Below are positions 27,101 to 42,100 of a DNA stretch of 64,000 nt, piece after piece. Numbering within the stretch: position 1 is the stretch's first letter; every line of letters begins with the position of its first letter. The notes below the pieces were generated by a model that ran no database searches, was not told the DNA's origin, and was given only the letters and a program-made list of their open reading frames with translations. The stretch comes from Athripsodes cinereus (Eukaryota; Arthropoda; Insecta; Trichoptera; Leptoceridae): NCBI GenBank assembly GCA_947579605.1, contig OX388328.1, forward strand, positions 13,061,684-13,125,683, read 5' to 3'. A program made the translations under genes and the position numbers.

Positions 27101-30100
27101 AGTTCCGGAGAGCGCAGAGGTCTTCTAGTGGTAGAGTCAAGGGGACAAAGCTCTGTGAGACACATACGTAGAATTGAAAAGACTGGTAGAAAACAGAGAG
27201 GAATGGAGAAGAAAAACAAAGCTTCTTGCAGACCAATCCAATGGATCGTAACTCACTACATATTATTATATGTATAGATAATGTATGGATAGATAAATAT
27301 AGCCTTCCGTTCTCTCTGCCTACCCCAGATGGGATAAGACGTCGGAGTGAAATATTGATACCTGATAAACTATTTACTATCTTTAGAAGAAATGTCATTG
27401 ATGAAGGCTACACTACACGTTCACACTATTAGTTATGGAAGCGAAAATATATCTTTTACGTAACTTACGTTATCGCGTGGCGTTTGTTAGGTAAATAAAA
27501 ATAACCTTCTTAGTACTTTAATTCAATGAATATTGTATGTATGTATGTATGTTGGATGATTTATATTCGGCGCCGTTTAATGGAGCATCCATGTCAAGGG
27601 CGCGGGAAACTATGTTGTAAGAGCGATGTCTTCAACTTCTCAACTCACTTCAAAAAATTTAGTTCCGTGAAGCTTCACGTAAAGAATAGTTAGATTTTCT
27701 TCTCCATTCCTACCTATTTACATCTAGTCTCTTTGGTTCTATAAACAGAGTAAATAATAGAGTAAGGAAAATAACCTAATTAGGTACCTAACTACCTAAT
27801 GTAAAGAATGTTAAAGCGCTGAGACAAAGTATGGTAGATTTTATGACATTTTACGTTTTCATCATCATCATCATCTCCGTCGGTCCCTCAATCCTGAGGA
27901 TCGTGACCATCATGCTTCGTTCTGTAGACCATCTGTCTCTATCTTGAGCGATCCTCCGCCATGTGCACGGCCCCGTGTAGTGAGGTATGTGTGGCCTCCT
28001 TAATTTGGTCGCTCCATCTTATTGACGCTCTGCCCCTTCCCCTCCTCCCTTCCACAACCACAGTCATAATTACTTTTTCCAGGTTTCCATGCTCTCTTCT
28101 TGCAGTGTGCCCGAAATATCGCAAAACGCGCTGACTGCAAATCGATGAGAGTCGTGTCGGAATGTTTAGCTCCCTGAGGATGGACTCATTGGTCCTGTGT
28201 TCAGTCCAATGCATTTATAATGCTGCTAAATAAATGAATGAATAAATAAATAAAAATTATTACATGCAGTTAGTTGGTCTGCTGGCTACCCTACATGTGG
28301 GGTATTCCGTGATGGTATATATATGTATCTATGCAGTACAGTTGGCCCAGTGGCTACCACACTCGTAGGAGATCATCCTAGATAGATATAATAATATGGT
28401 CTCGATATAATTATTCTAGTTGGGTGTATGGGGACTATAGTCTTCAATTGCACTGATCAAGGTTAATAATAATAATATAATATACCTATAATATGCTATA
28501 TAAACGAAAACACCTAATCATGTAGGTAAATCTGCGTAGAATAAATCCAAGGACAGAACTGATTGATGACGTCATACTATTTACCTACCTAATTGTGCCT
28601 AAATAAAACAATAAGAATAAACCTATAACCATGTCAGTAGAAATATACTATATACGTGCTATACCACAATATACAATATATAAGTAGAAACCGTATTAGT
28701 CTATAACACTCTGACATCTCAACTGGAGAACCACGTTTACACAATGTGATTTTGTCATCTGCACCCAAATCCGGTTAAACAATAAAAAAAATTAGTAATC
28801 ATTCTAAACATTTGTTGCTGACTGGTCGAACTAGAAACCGATAAAGTATTGAACTTAATTGTTCCGGCGCCATTTAGACGGGAGATCGCGATCCACTTGA
28901 GATCTGAAAAATGAGATCCCAAAAAGATGGTTGCTTCTAAGGTTTGCATAAAGCGTCTCTCCGTTGGTGGACCTTACATCGTGACAGTGAGAATGGTGGA
29001 ATTGGTGAACGTTGTCCATGGACACCGAAAGTGATCACTTAAGCCAGCCTAGAGCCAATTTGTAAGCGTTGGGACACCTTTCTCACTTCTTCCGATTAGA
29101 GTTTACACAATGTTGCATTGTGTAAACATGGTTCTCCAATCGAGGTTTCTGATAACATAGCTGACATTTTTCTATTTTATTTAATGACGTCTTAATCTAT
29201 TGAAAATTCATTCTTTTGACATTTCAATAATATATTATATATTGCTGTGATGCATCAGCATCTACGTGCCTATAAAGCCGACTAAGCATCTACGTGTCTA
29301 TAAGGCCGACTGAGCATCTACGTGATCGCACCGTAGAACGTCAAAACACATCTACGATTTGGCAAGCATATAAAGAGAATTAATTATGCAAGGTACAGAT
29401 ATCACAATAACACCACATCACGTCCATCAGATCGCACCTGGACATCGCAACATCAGCGATACCTTCACATCACAACATTAAGATGGATCGTCACCTCACT
29501 TACTCACCTTGTTGTAACTACTGGCCACATTTTTGGTGCAAAAAGGGAAGGGAAGAAATGGAAATATGCCTTCTTCTCTATGCAGTATCGTTAGGTACTT
29601 AAAGGGGATATTAGGCTACCAAAGAAAGTACAGAAGTTCTTGAAGGCGAAAAACTTTTTCCTTGTGGCCACCAAATCTGCATGTCCTACAGGTCCAGAGG
29701 ATGGACCACGAACAGAGACGAGAATTTCAACAATTTCCATAAGAGACATTTGTATTTACTCGATGTTATCTATATTTTATTAATTGTACTATTCTTGTCC
29801 TGTTTTGTGTCTTTTCGTATAAATTTGTATTACTTTATATTCAATAAAATAAACATACTTTCAAAAGAGGCATTGATGAGAGTGTAGTTTAAAAGATTCC
29901 CAAAACGGCGGTTTTACATAGCTGGTCGGTCCTTCAGACCTGCCCAATGGCCTACCCGTGAGGACAATTGTGGTTTGAATGTGCGGATAAATAGGAGTCT
30001 ATGACTCCCGAAATATCCGGGTGCGAGGTGGGTCTCTGTTCAATTTCCATAAGAGAGAATTTTCGAGTTTTCGGTTATGTCACACCTCGCGAGAAGGATG

Positions 30101-33100
30101 GGTTTCAGGTTCAACTCCCGTCTGAAAGCGACGCTGTCTTTTCTAATACATAGCCTTGTATGATAGTTTCATGTGCTAAATTAACACATGTTAGCTCACA
30201 CAGTGATTAATTTTAAAAAATAAGCGCGTTTAAAGCTAAAAAAGAAAACCTAGGAATGATTCATTCATTCGCTGAAACAATAATAATAACAGGGTGAGTC
30301 ACGCGCTATTTTAAACTACCTCCCCCTATAGGTTGGCGATAAACGTAGTAAATACCTAAACACCCCCAAAACGTAAACATACCAACCACCCCCTTAGATG
30401 TTAAATGAATATGGATATTTAAACTACGTCTTAGTCAGGTATTCTGAAAATATCACGTTTCAAGACATTGTTTATTTATTTATTTTATTCTTCTTGTACA
30501 TCATTATTCACAAAACAAAATCAACAAATCAGTTTACATTTAAAAAAATGTGATGATCTTTGGAGGCTGTGGGAGAGTGCAGAAGACCGGTGGGCCGCCC
30601 TAGAAGAAGCTGGCAAGGGCAGGTGTCAAACTTGTGTGATGAAAGACTTGGTTTGGAGTGGCCAGAGGTCCTGGAAGCAGCGGTGGACAGGGATCTCTGG
30701 AGGAGGTACCTAGGCGCAATGGGCCCCCGACCCAACTAGGACAAGGGGAAGAAGATGTATGTATGTATATGATGATATGCAGTGGCGAGATTATCACTTT
30801 ATAGTGATTGCTAGTGCACAATACCATCCTGGTACCGACACTTATGTATGCAAGCGAAACGTGGACATGGTTGAAGAGGGATGAAAGTGGAATAAATGCT
30901 GTGGAGATGAGATCACTGAGGAGGATGGTTGGTAAAACGTTGCGCGATAGAGTGAGGAATGAGGATATAGAAGAATGAGTGGATGCAAGAGGAGTGTTGT
31001 TGATAGAATGCGCGTAAATAAATTGAGATGGTTTGGTCATGTGGAACGAATGGAAGAGGAAAGAATGACAAAGAGGATATACTTACTGTCTGAAAGGAGG
31101 GGTGCTAGAAAGCGCGGGCGTCTGAGAACTACAAGGAACTCATGTAGATCATGGGTGGCCAACCTTTTCAGCAGCCGGACCAAATTTCAGAAATGAGATT
31201 TCCTTCCGGGCCACGACAATATAATCCATATAATAATTTTATTCACCTTATAATTTATGCCCCCCCCCCCGTTGCCAAATTTTCAAAATGGTATAGAAAT
31301 TTGAAATGTTTTGCATAAGTACTCCTTGGTTTTCTTTAAGAGTATTTTCTCCGAATAACTTTCTTTGGGTACTTGTACCGACTATTAATAAAAAAGTGTC
31401 CATATGCTTCGCGGGCCACAAGCAGGCACCCCGCGGGCCGCGGGTTGGCCAACCTTGATGTAGATCAAATTCTAAAGGACGGCCGTGTTTTGAGTAAGAG
31501 AAATCGACGTGTGTGCATGAGAAATTGTATGACTGTTGAAGAAGCGAAAGAAGTATGTAAGGACAGATCTATATGGCGTTCCGTTCTCTCTGCCTACCCC
31601 ACTTGGGATACGGCGTGAGGGAATAGATAGATAGATAGATAGACTATTGTATTAAGTATAGCAAAGAATATAGAAGGTGTGTTCAAATCCGCACCTAAAA
31701 ATCATAATAGCTACAAAAAACCCGCACCTATGTATCTGTATATAACAGTTTTTGTTGTAAAGTGTGGGAGTCCTAGACCGTATTAGGTATTATAAATATA
31801 TTGTAATGTAAAGTATTATGTTAGAAAGATCAAAAGGTCACTGAAAAAGTAACGAGGACACTAGCTCAATTTACCCGGCGTTTTAAAAGTTATACTAATA
31901 ATAATTTCATTTGTTTCAATTTCATAAAAAGTTATACTAATAAGCAGATGTCCCGGCTGCGCAACACTAGAGAGTGGATGACCTGCAGAGCAGCACAGGG
32001 CAGGGAGATTTCCGCCAGAGTGATCGGCAACGTCGGGGGGACCTGACATGGCACAGGAAGAAGAAGAATTATAATTTATCAATTGTGTCGGTGCACACGT
32101 AGTATAATTCCATAATAAGGTATGTAAATTGAAAAATTCTTTCTGCTATAAGTTGTTTCAATTTACTATTGCTATATATACCATCACGGCATATCCCACA
32201 AGTTGGGTGGCCAGCAGCTGGTATAAACATTACATGCAGCTGGTATAAACATTCAAGCTGTCCTCTCCGTGCCAATATAAAACCAAGAAATTCAGGATGG
32301 GTGGCGCAAACCTCAGCGCTGAATTGAAGATGTATATTGTCTTTATTTTTTCGAACACCTGCCTTTTACAGTAGGACACTCGAAAACTTACAGAGAACAG
32401 TGGTCTTCTAATGTCCTCATTCTTCACTCTCTCAAAGAAGAAATTTAAAATTTCGCTTCAGAAGCAAATTAAAAACTGAACTCTTCACTGGCGCCCTTGA
32501 GACGGTCTAGGAACTGTTAAACGGCGTCAAAATAAAATCATCATCATCTCTCGCGCATAACAAACCATTCTTCTCAGCGATCGCATTTCCACTGCATTTA
32601 TTCCAATTTCAGCCTTCATCAACCAAATAATAAAAGCTAGCCAATATTGAAGATATCAGAGCGCAAGGAATGTCGTGGGAAGAGGTGACGCAATTGGCAC
32701 AGAGACGCTCTGAATGCAGGAGGCTGGTTTCAGCCCTGTGCTCCCGAGAGGAGCGTTTAGGGCGATGATGAATATTGAAGATAAAAACAATTTGTGCAGA
32801 TTTGTCAATTTTTCTAGTAAGGAAAATAAATATTCCAACATAAAATTTGGGTTAGTTGGAAGAGATCGCGCGTTTGCGATAAACTCGACCTCTGCATAAT
32901 GATTGAATCTAATTCTAAAGGTATATACACCTTTTATGTATCTAATTGTTTGTTATCAATGTACAGTAAAGAATTAATAAATAAATAGGTAAATATTATA
33001 ATCGTCGTTGCATATTCAAAAAGAGACATGTGCGCACATTTTTATTTGAGCATACTCTTTTTAAACTGTTCATTAAGGCATTAAAATTGTAGTTTGGACT

Positions 33101-36100
33101 TTTTATTGGCATGTGATATTATTCTTTAAGTATTGAATTTTAATATTTGATACAAGATACACTTTATAAAATAATTCAAGAGTTTTTGTGTTTACGCTGT
33201 GGAAATTCATTTTTAATTTTATTAAATAAAATATAAAAATATATTATTGAGCACTGTTTAATCTCCACTATGTTAGGTTAAATACCGAACGTTTTCGCCT
33301 ATACTTGTAGAAATCTTCAGGGAAACTGAAAAACAAACTGTTTCCCTGAAGATGCCTACAAGTATAGGCGAAAACGTTCGGTATCTAACCTAACAAAGTG
33401 GAGATTAAACAGTGCTCAATAATATATTTTTTATATTTTATTTAATAACTTTATAAAATGGTTATGAGCAGTTTATTCTGGAAATGTCAAAACATTTATG
33501 AATTCACGTGTCCCTTTTTCAATATGCAAAGATTTTTTTTTTTTAATAAGATATAATATCTGGGTTTTGTTATAAACCCAAATACAACTTTATACACCTT
33601 CCACAGTAAGTTAAAAGCTTATGCCGTGAAAGGGGAGTTCGCCGGCACCTGGGATCGAACCGCGGACCCCTTGTTCAAGAGGCCGAGACACTACCTCCAG
33701 GCTACCGACGAACTCATTATATACAAACAAACATTCGTCAATTATAATTTTAATAAAACGAAATATTTCGTAAATTTAAAATATACTTACCTAATTTACA
33801 TTCTAACATTGTTCTTTACGACATACAATTACAATTTTTCGTATACACAAGAACAGTACAACAACATCGCCCTGTTAATAAACTCATTCAAAATAAATCT
33901 TCAAATCACTGGCTACGACCATTAGATAGCTATCGTGTCAAAGTGTAGTTTCTAATCTCTAAAAAAAAAGAATATCGAGATGGGAGACATCGAGGAAGAT
34001 CCTCTGTCCCCTCGGGTATATCTCAGAAGTCTGGGGACTTGCATTTTTTTTAAATTTATAACAACATACGGCGTTAGCCTTTTAAAAATATATGGCAGAC
34101 ATAAAAATAGAGAAAGAAAACATACATATTTTAAAATAAATGATTATGACAGACATAAAAATAGAAAAAGAAAACATATAATTACGTGAATATGAGTAAA
34201 AAAAATCATAAACATAATTTCGATACGTTCATCTAATCTAGAATTTTGCCAATTTTTGCACGTGAAAAACTAATCCAATTCTATTTCTACACTGACAAAT
34301 TTGGCAAATGCGGCATAAGTGCCATGGTGGGCAGCCTGAAGGGCTGGTCGACCAAAATCCCGACAAGAGAAATCCTTGAGGCTACTTTAAATCGTTCAAC
34401 GCTCTTCTAGTCGAGGGAAGCAAACACAAATAATATACAATATAAGCATATCCATCGTGCCTCACAGAGCTTCTTCCCCTTGACTTGACCATTAGAAGAC
34501 CTCTGCGCTCTTCTGAACTGGCTGTGAATGGACTTATGAACCCAATAGAGCCAGTAAGTCTAACTTCTATGAGATGGACTTTGGTGTTGTTAGACCGGTT
34601 ACGTGGAATCGCCTACCGGTGCCATTGAGAGACAATCAGACGTCACCAGCTTCAGAAGCAAATTGAAAACTGCACTCTTCACCGGCGCCCTTGATAGGGT
34701 CTAGGGACTGTTGAACGGCGTCAAAACAAAATAATCCAGAATCATCATCATCACCATCAAAAGAAATAAAAATATTACTAAAATTAAAATAATACTCAAT
34801 GAATCAAATTATAATTTGATTAATTGAGTACTATTTTAATTAGGAATTAAACAAAATTACTATCATGAATCGAGAAGGTTTATGTCCACCAAGGCTATAA
34901 ACAAAATGGCATCATCAAGCCTCATAGAGCTTTGTCCCCCTGACTTGACCATTAGAAGACCTCTGCGCTCTTCAGAACTAGTCGTGGAATCGCCTACCGG
35001 TGCCATTGAGAGATAATCAGACTGTCACCAGAAGCAAATTGAAAACTGCAATTTTTACCGACGCTCTTGAGATGGTCTAAGAACAGTTAAACGGGGTCAA
35101 AACAAAATCATCCAGAATCATCATCATCATCATCATCCAGATAATCCGTGAGACATTGAAGAGACGTGGGACATTTGAGTTATTCCGCTGGCTACCCTTT
35201 CTGTGGGAGACGCCGTGATAAGATGGATAGATAATTTTTTCTTGTATATGATTTGAATTTCGGAGAGATGTCTTTCGTCTTCTAAGGGCATTTTCAAACG
35301 TCTCTGAAATGCAAAAATCTTTTTTTTTGTTTTTCATAATAGGCCTACTACCTAAGCAACGATACAATGATTATTACTTTTTTGCACATTTGTGACTTGA
35401 TACATTGTAGCACAACACCGTTCATATGAGTGACGGCATTTCAAAGACAAACTGTCAACCTAGTACACAGTACGACCATAGAATAATAACAACATAATAC
35501 CTGCTACGCAGTGGCGTAACTTCCAAACATGCCAAATTGCACCGATACCTACAATATTCCGTGAAGTCTCTTCTAAAATTCTATTCTATATTTAAGGCCA
35601 TCCACTCGTTTACGAGTGATCAGGGCAACTAAGGTTTCAGTTTATGAAAAGTAACAAAAAATACATTAATTTAATAATTTACTTTATTTATTTATTCATT
35701 TTTTACTGTACATTAATTACAATTTATACAATTACAAAGAGAAATGCATTCAAATTAAATAAAATCAATGTACAGAGGATGCGTGTTTATCGCAAAAGCA
35801 TTGTTGTTAATTATTCAATGCATGGTATTGACAATAATGATTTAGTATATTAAAAAAAAAAAAAAAGATTTATCTGGGTTTTTGCTATAAACCGAAATAC
35901 AACCTTATACACCTTTCACTGTAAGCTAAAATCTTGTGTCGCGAAAGGAGAATTTGCCGGCACCTGGGATCGAACCACGGACCCCATGTGAACGAGGCCG
36001 AAACTCTACCTCCAGGCTACCGAATAACTCATATTTCTCTCAAATGGTCGTCAGCGTCGGGGGGGACCAGGCAGGACACGTGTAGAATAAGAAAAAGAGG

Positions 36101-39100
36101 GTTATTAAAACCGAATTGATTCGAATTCAAATTTCTTTATTCATAGAACATTTCAAGACGTGTATATCAATAATAATACATTATTTATGTAACAATTAAC
36201 AATGCGTTGGTGTTGCTGCCCCACTAGGTACAATGCACTTGTATTGGGGCTAACAACAAACAACATAAACATTACAATAGTACAAAAATTGATACAAACA
36301 ATTAATAGAAATAACACATAGAAACACCAAAGACAAAAACACTCACAACTCTAAACCAACAAAGAAAACATCTCCTCTATCTCTACCCTCATCACTCAAA
36401 AAATCAGATTGCTTGTATAAGTGATTTTTATTCACTACGAAGGCACTAGTTTGGACATGTTGAGCGAATGCAAGATGAAAGAATGACGAAGAGGATGTAT
36501 TTGTCTGAAAGAGGGAGTGTGAGGAAGCGCGGACGGCCAAGAACCACGTGGCTTGAGCAAGTTTGTAAGGATAGATCTATATGGCGTTCCGTTCTCTCTG
36601 CCTACCCCTCCTGGGACACGGCGTGAGGGTATAGATAGATAGATAGACGAAGGCACGAGCAAAATTAAAAAGTCTAATCCCACCACTGGTGATATGTATA
36701 TAATATACAAATACAGGTTGTTGGTGTACTTGGCCTAGATATTAAACACATATGTGTCTATGTTATGTGCTATACACGCGTTCTAATACATAACTACATG
36801 CTATTTATTTATTAAATTATTTAATTAACAATTATTCAATAACAACCATACGTACAGTAAATACCTAAATAAATAACAATTGTCCTTTTATGGTATTGTC
36901 TCAGAGTAACGCCGTCGACGACAACAGCAAAGGATTAGGAGAATGGTAGGTATAATATTAAGAGTATTAAGGGGCGTTCACATTTGTTCACTTTCAGTGA
37001 TCACTCCGGATGATCCTCCAAGATGAACAGGTGTGAACAGGCGTTTCATCGCTAGTGATCACTAGCGATGACGGAGGAAAGAGATTACCACTCGTCATAA
37101 TTTTGATGAAAGGTCCTTTCACTGAAACGACCATAAACAAGTTTTATCTTATCATTTGTTTAATTCTCTATGAATTTGTATTGAATGTCAGAATCATGTA
37201 CAAAATTATTATGCAGTCGAGAGCTATATTAATTTATTTTAAGTGTTATTTTTCATTTTTGAATTTGTTCAATTATTTTTATACGAAAATACGTCAAACT
37301 GCATACAACATGACTGAGAGTGTTGACACGGCAGTGAAAGCATAGGATGAACAAATGTGAACAGACGTGTTCACTTTCGATGAACAGGTTTGACCCTGAC
37401 ACTCTGGATGATCATCCAAAGTGAAGCAATGTGAATGCTACTTTACTCAACAGACACCTCATCCGAACAAACTCCTTTAACAGCGCTCTCAAGGAAAAAC
37501 GGTAAAATTTTCAATTTTCAACAAATTTGATAGAAAAACTCTCAAAACTTGTTGACCCTTGCGAACATTTTGATTTGATAAAATAAAAAAAACAAACGTT
37601 TGTTATGTACCAGTATTAGTTATTTACTTAAAAAACACACCCGCGATTTCGATGTTTAGAATAATGCTTTTTTTTTAAAACGAATACATTAAAACTATAT
37701 TTTTTTTAAAGTAAAACAATAGTGTTGGTTATAAATATTTTGTTTTTATATTATTTTATCACGTCAAAATATTTGCAGCGTCAACAATAGTGTTGAGAGT
37801 TTTTCTGCCAAACTTGTTTAAAATTGGATATTTTACCGTTTTTTGCTAAAGAGCGGTTTTAAGCAGAAAAACAAGAAAGGTGTCTCGACGCTTCAATTTT
37901 TTTTTTTTAAAAAAAGATATATCTGGGTTTTGTTTTAAACCCAAATACAACTTTATACACCTTCCACAGTAGGTAAGCTAAAAGCTTGTGTCGTGAAAGG
38001 GGAGTTTGCCGGCACCTGGGATAACCGCGGACCCCTTGTTCAAGAGGCCGAGACTCTACTTCCAGGCTACCGACGAATTCTTTTACAATTTTTGAACAAA
38101 TTTAAACCAGCCGTAGTCGATTCGTAAGCATCGGAACACTTTTTTTGTTTCCCAGAGATTATTACTCAACAGACACCTCATCCGCACAGCCAGCAGGCTG
38201 TGCAAACTCCTTTAAGCAGAAAAACAAGAAAGATTCTTCGATTTAAACCAGCCGCAGCCGATTCGTTAGTTGGAAGATATCGCGCTTCTGCGATAAACTT
38301 GCCCATTGCACAAATTTATTTGTCTGGTTCTGCAATGCTTGTGTTTTTATAATGTTTGTTTTTTTTGTGCAATAAAGATTTTTATTATTATTATTATTAT
38401 TCGTAAGCATCGGAGCACATTTTTTTTGTTTCCTGGAGAGTATTACTCAACAGACACCTCATCCGCACAGCCAACAGACTGAGCTAACTCCTTTAAGCAG
38501 AAAAAAACAATAAAGGTGTTCTAAAGTTTCGATTTAAACCAGCCGAAGTCAATTCGTAAGCATCGAAACATTTTGCCAGTTTTCTACTTAAGGGAGTTTG
38601 CACAGTCTGTTGGTTGTGCGGATGAGATGTCTGTTAAGTCAAATTCTTTATATCTTCACTCACCCAGGTGTAAAATCTACTAAAACGCGAAAAATCGTTG
38701 AAAAAGTATAACTGTTTTGTTATACTTTTTTTTTTACGCGGCGGCAGAATTGCCATCCACACTTCTCAGCATTATACAACCAGATAAGTCTCCATATGAT
38801 CAGTCATGGTCACACAAAAACAGTCTAATGTCGGGAAAAATTCACCTATCCAGATATACAGGATATCAAAGGATTAGGCTCAGAACGCGGGTTCAAAATA
38901 CCAGCATTGTGCCTGAAATATCTGTGTTCAAAAACTTTTTTACAATATTACAAGTGTTTATTATAATAGATTTTTGAATTTTAATATACAAATTAACCGG
39001 TAAATCTAATTTTTGTAAATTATTTATTAAAGATTTCGGAGTTACCCCTGTAGCTGACATGACTAAAGGTATTATATAAACGGATCTAGAATGCCAAATA

Positions 39101-42100
39101 TTTTTTATTTCTCCTGCTAGTTCTGTATATTTACGTATTTTTTCTGCGACGGTTGTTTGTATATTATGTGTATTTGGAACAGCGATGTCTATTAGGTACG
39201 TTATTTTATTACGTTTATCATGTAATACTAAATCGGGTCTATTATGATGTATTTGTCTATCTGTTATCATGGTTTTATCATAATAGAGCCTGTAATTTTG
39301 ATTTTCTAAAACCGGTTCCGGGTTGTATTTATAATAAGGAATTACTATTTGTGAGTTTAAAAGATTATGTTTAATTGCTAAATTTTGATGTATTATTTTT
39401 GCGACATGATTATGTCTATTGGTATACTCAGTTTGAGCGAGAGTGGAACAACCCAATGATTGTATATTTCTATTAATTTTATATTGACTTAAACAACAAC
39501 AACAATGATTGTATATTTCTATTAATTTTATATTGACTTTCCTATATTCCTTGTAATTACTTCCGCTGTTATTAGTATTATCAATATGCTGTTTATTTTA
39601 CTTATAGGTATAAATAAATAAAATAAACATTTATAAATTTATTCATTTATTCTTCACTGTACATTGATGACTATTTTCATATTTAAAAACATAACATAAC
39701 ATAAAATGCATTTAAACAAATTAACACAGGTCTAGCAAGTACCAAACTAAGATATGTATTTTGATGTGTCTGGGTTTTTGTTACAAGCCCAAATAAAACC
39801 TTATACACCTTTTACAGAAAGCTAAAAACTTGTGTCGTTTGTCGAGTTTGCCGGCACCTGGGATCGAACCACGTGGATCCCCTGTTCACCAGGCCGAGAC
39901 TCTACCTCCAGGCTACCGACAAACTCATAATATATACAATATACATACTATTTTATAGAGAAATGCATTCAAATTAAATACAATCAATATACAGAGGGTG
40001 AGTTTATCGCGATAGCGGGATTTTTTCCATCTAACCCAAAATTAACTAGCAATCATATCACAAATCTCTTTTAACTAACTCAAAATTAACTAGCAATCAT
40101 AACGCTCTGGTGTTACTGTTGTCAAAGAAACGGTCATTGGAAACGTCGAATACGTCAGAACATTTACAATAAGACGAAAAGACCGCTCGGCATGTTTGTT
40201 ACTACTTTACAATTCGGGCGTTAGGAGGATGTCATTAATGACAAAAAAATCACGTTTTTTCGCTCATGAATCACCTAATTACACTCGTTTTATTCGAGTA
40301 CTCTATACAATATACATACATGTAAACACAATTATTACACATGTACATCGTGGGCTCAATACTATAAGTAGACATCTCAAAAACAACAGTTTTGTGATAA
40401 TAATATATAAATCATGACATTACATACACTCAGAAGGATAATAGTAATTAATTTGTTTTATCGACCATCCAGTTCCATTACTCAACAAGTTAAAATATCG
40501 TCTATTCGAGAAATCGTCTTCTCGTTATATATTACAGTGAGTTGCAATAAATTGGATTGGTCTGCAACGAGCTTGGATTTTCTTCTCCATTCCTTCCTAT
40601 TTTCAGCTAGTCTCTTTAGTTCTACGTATGCAGTGTTCTCGAACCTACCGATTTTTCGGTATATATACCGAAATGGGCCGCGTCCTACCGAAATGACCTA
40701 GAAATCTACCGATTTTTACCATTTGTCGGCTGGTAAGTATAATCGGTAGATAAGTACCGGGTATTCAGTAAAAGTACCGGATACTTATGAATTCGAGCAA
40801 ATATTCTTTAAGAAAACCGAGGAGTTTTTGAAATATTCCAAATTCCTATACCATTTTGAAAATTTGGCGACGGGGGGGGGGGGGGGGGGTAGAAATTTTC
40901 GTGAAAAGAATAGTATCCGATATTGACCATCGTCGGTAATTTTTTTTTTTTTTCTATTTTTCACAATTACAAATAAAAACAAAACTTAACATAATATACC
41001 ATTTACAATAATTTTACTCCACTCCTTTTAAGCAACTTAATGCTTGTGTAAGGAGTGTAGATGTATTGCATTACAAATAAAATTTATAAGAACATCACCA
41101 ACAGATGTGTAAAAAAAATTGTAACGAGAAAAAAAAATATATATATATAAACCTAACGTACTGCAAACACAATTACGTCTGTAATAGAAAAATATTTTAG
41201 TAAAAATAAACAACTATCAAACATAAATATTATCAACAAACATTACCCGGTACATTGTAGAAAATATTCTTTAAGAAAACCGAGGAGTTTTTGAAATATT
41301 CCAAATTCCTATACCATTTTGAAAATTCGGCGACGGGGGGGGTAGAAATTTTCGTGAAAAGAAAAGTATCCGATATTGACCATCGTCGGTACAAATACCC
41401 CATATACCGATTTTGGGTACAAAATATACCATTTATACCGATTGTAGCGGATAGTTCTACCGATATTGGACAATGTCGTTAGAGAACACTGTACGTATGT
41501 GCCACAGTTCATGTCCTTCAGTTGATCCATATAGGTGTCTCTTGGTCGGCCTCTACCTACTTTATTTGTTTATGGAATTGAAAGAGTGGAGTTCATTATA
41601 ATATAAACCAGTTAAACCAAAATTTTCGATAATTTCGACCTGTCGAGTTGTGGAACTGAGAGTCTGAACTGTTTGTGCTTATCGACATAACAAAAAAAAA
41701 CACCAAAATTCGATATGTGTAGTTCTAGTATTGAGCCCTCGATATTATAACATATATTATTTAATCTATAAATATGTCTACATACATAGCTAGACATATA
41801 GATATAATATGTTGTGTGTTACATAAATAGAGGCGCTTACAGCTGATAAAAAAGTAAATAAAAACATCATACTCAAGATATGAATGTATTGCTAAACAAA
41901 AGTATAGTATACCAATGATAATTTATAATACCATAGATAATAATAATAATAAATATATAACAATATGTTGATAAATGTACCTACTCATTGCGAATATAAA
42001 CAGAGGGTGGTCAAATTAATGAACTCTTAAAAAATAATTTGAATACATACATATAAATTACACCAATAAAATTTTGAAATCCCCAAACAGCAATAGTATT

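Larger units (their letters stand above)
37445..38650. repeat. Cluster of MITE fragments, CAACAGACACCTCATCCGCA type
   Basis: CTCAACAGACACCTCATCCG occurs at about 37445, 38166 and 38446 and inverted at about 38610; also at 14769 in another intron. AACCAGCCG-AGTCGATTCGT blocks alternate with it. A tRNA-derived SINE and a LINE 3' end are inserted in the cluster. Confidence 0.6.

Noticed and set aside
33640..33715. Possible tRNA gene on the minus strand
   Set aside because: Box A and box B are present, but the D and anticodon arms do not fold properly and the same sequence with a retroposon body recurs at least four times; it is a SINE head.
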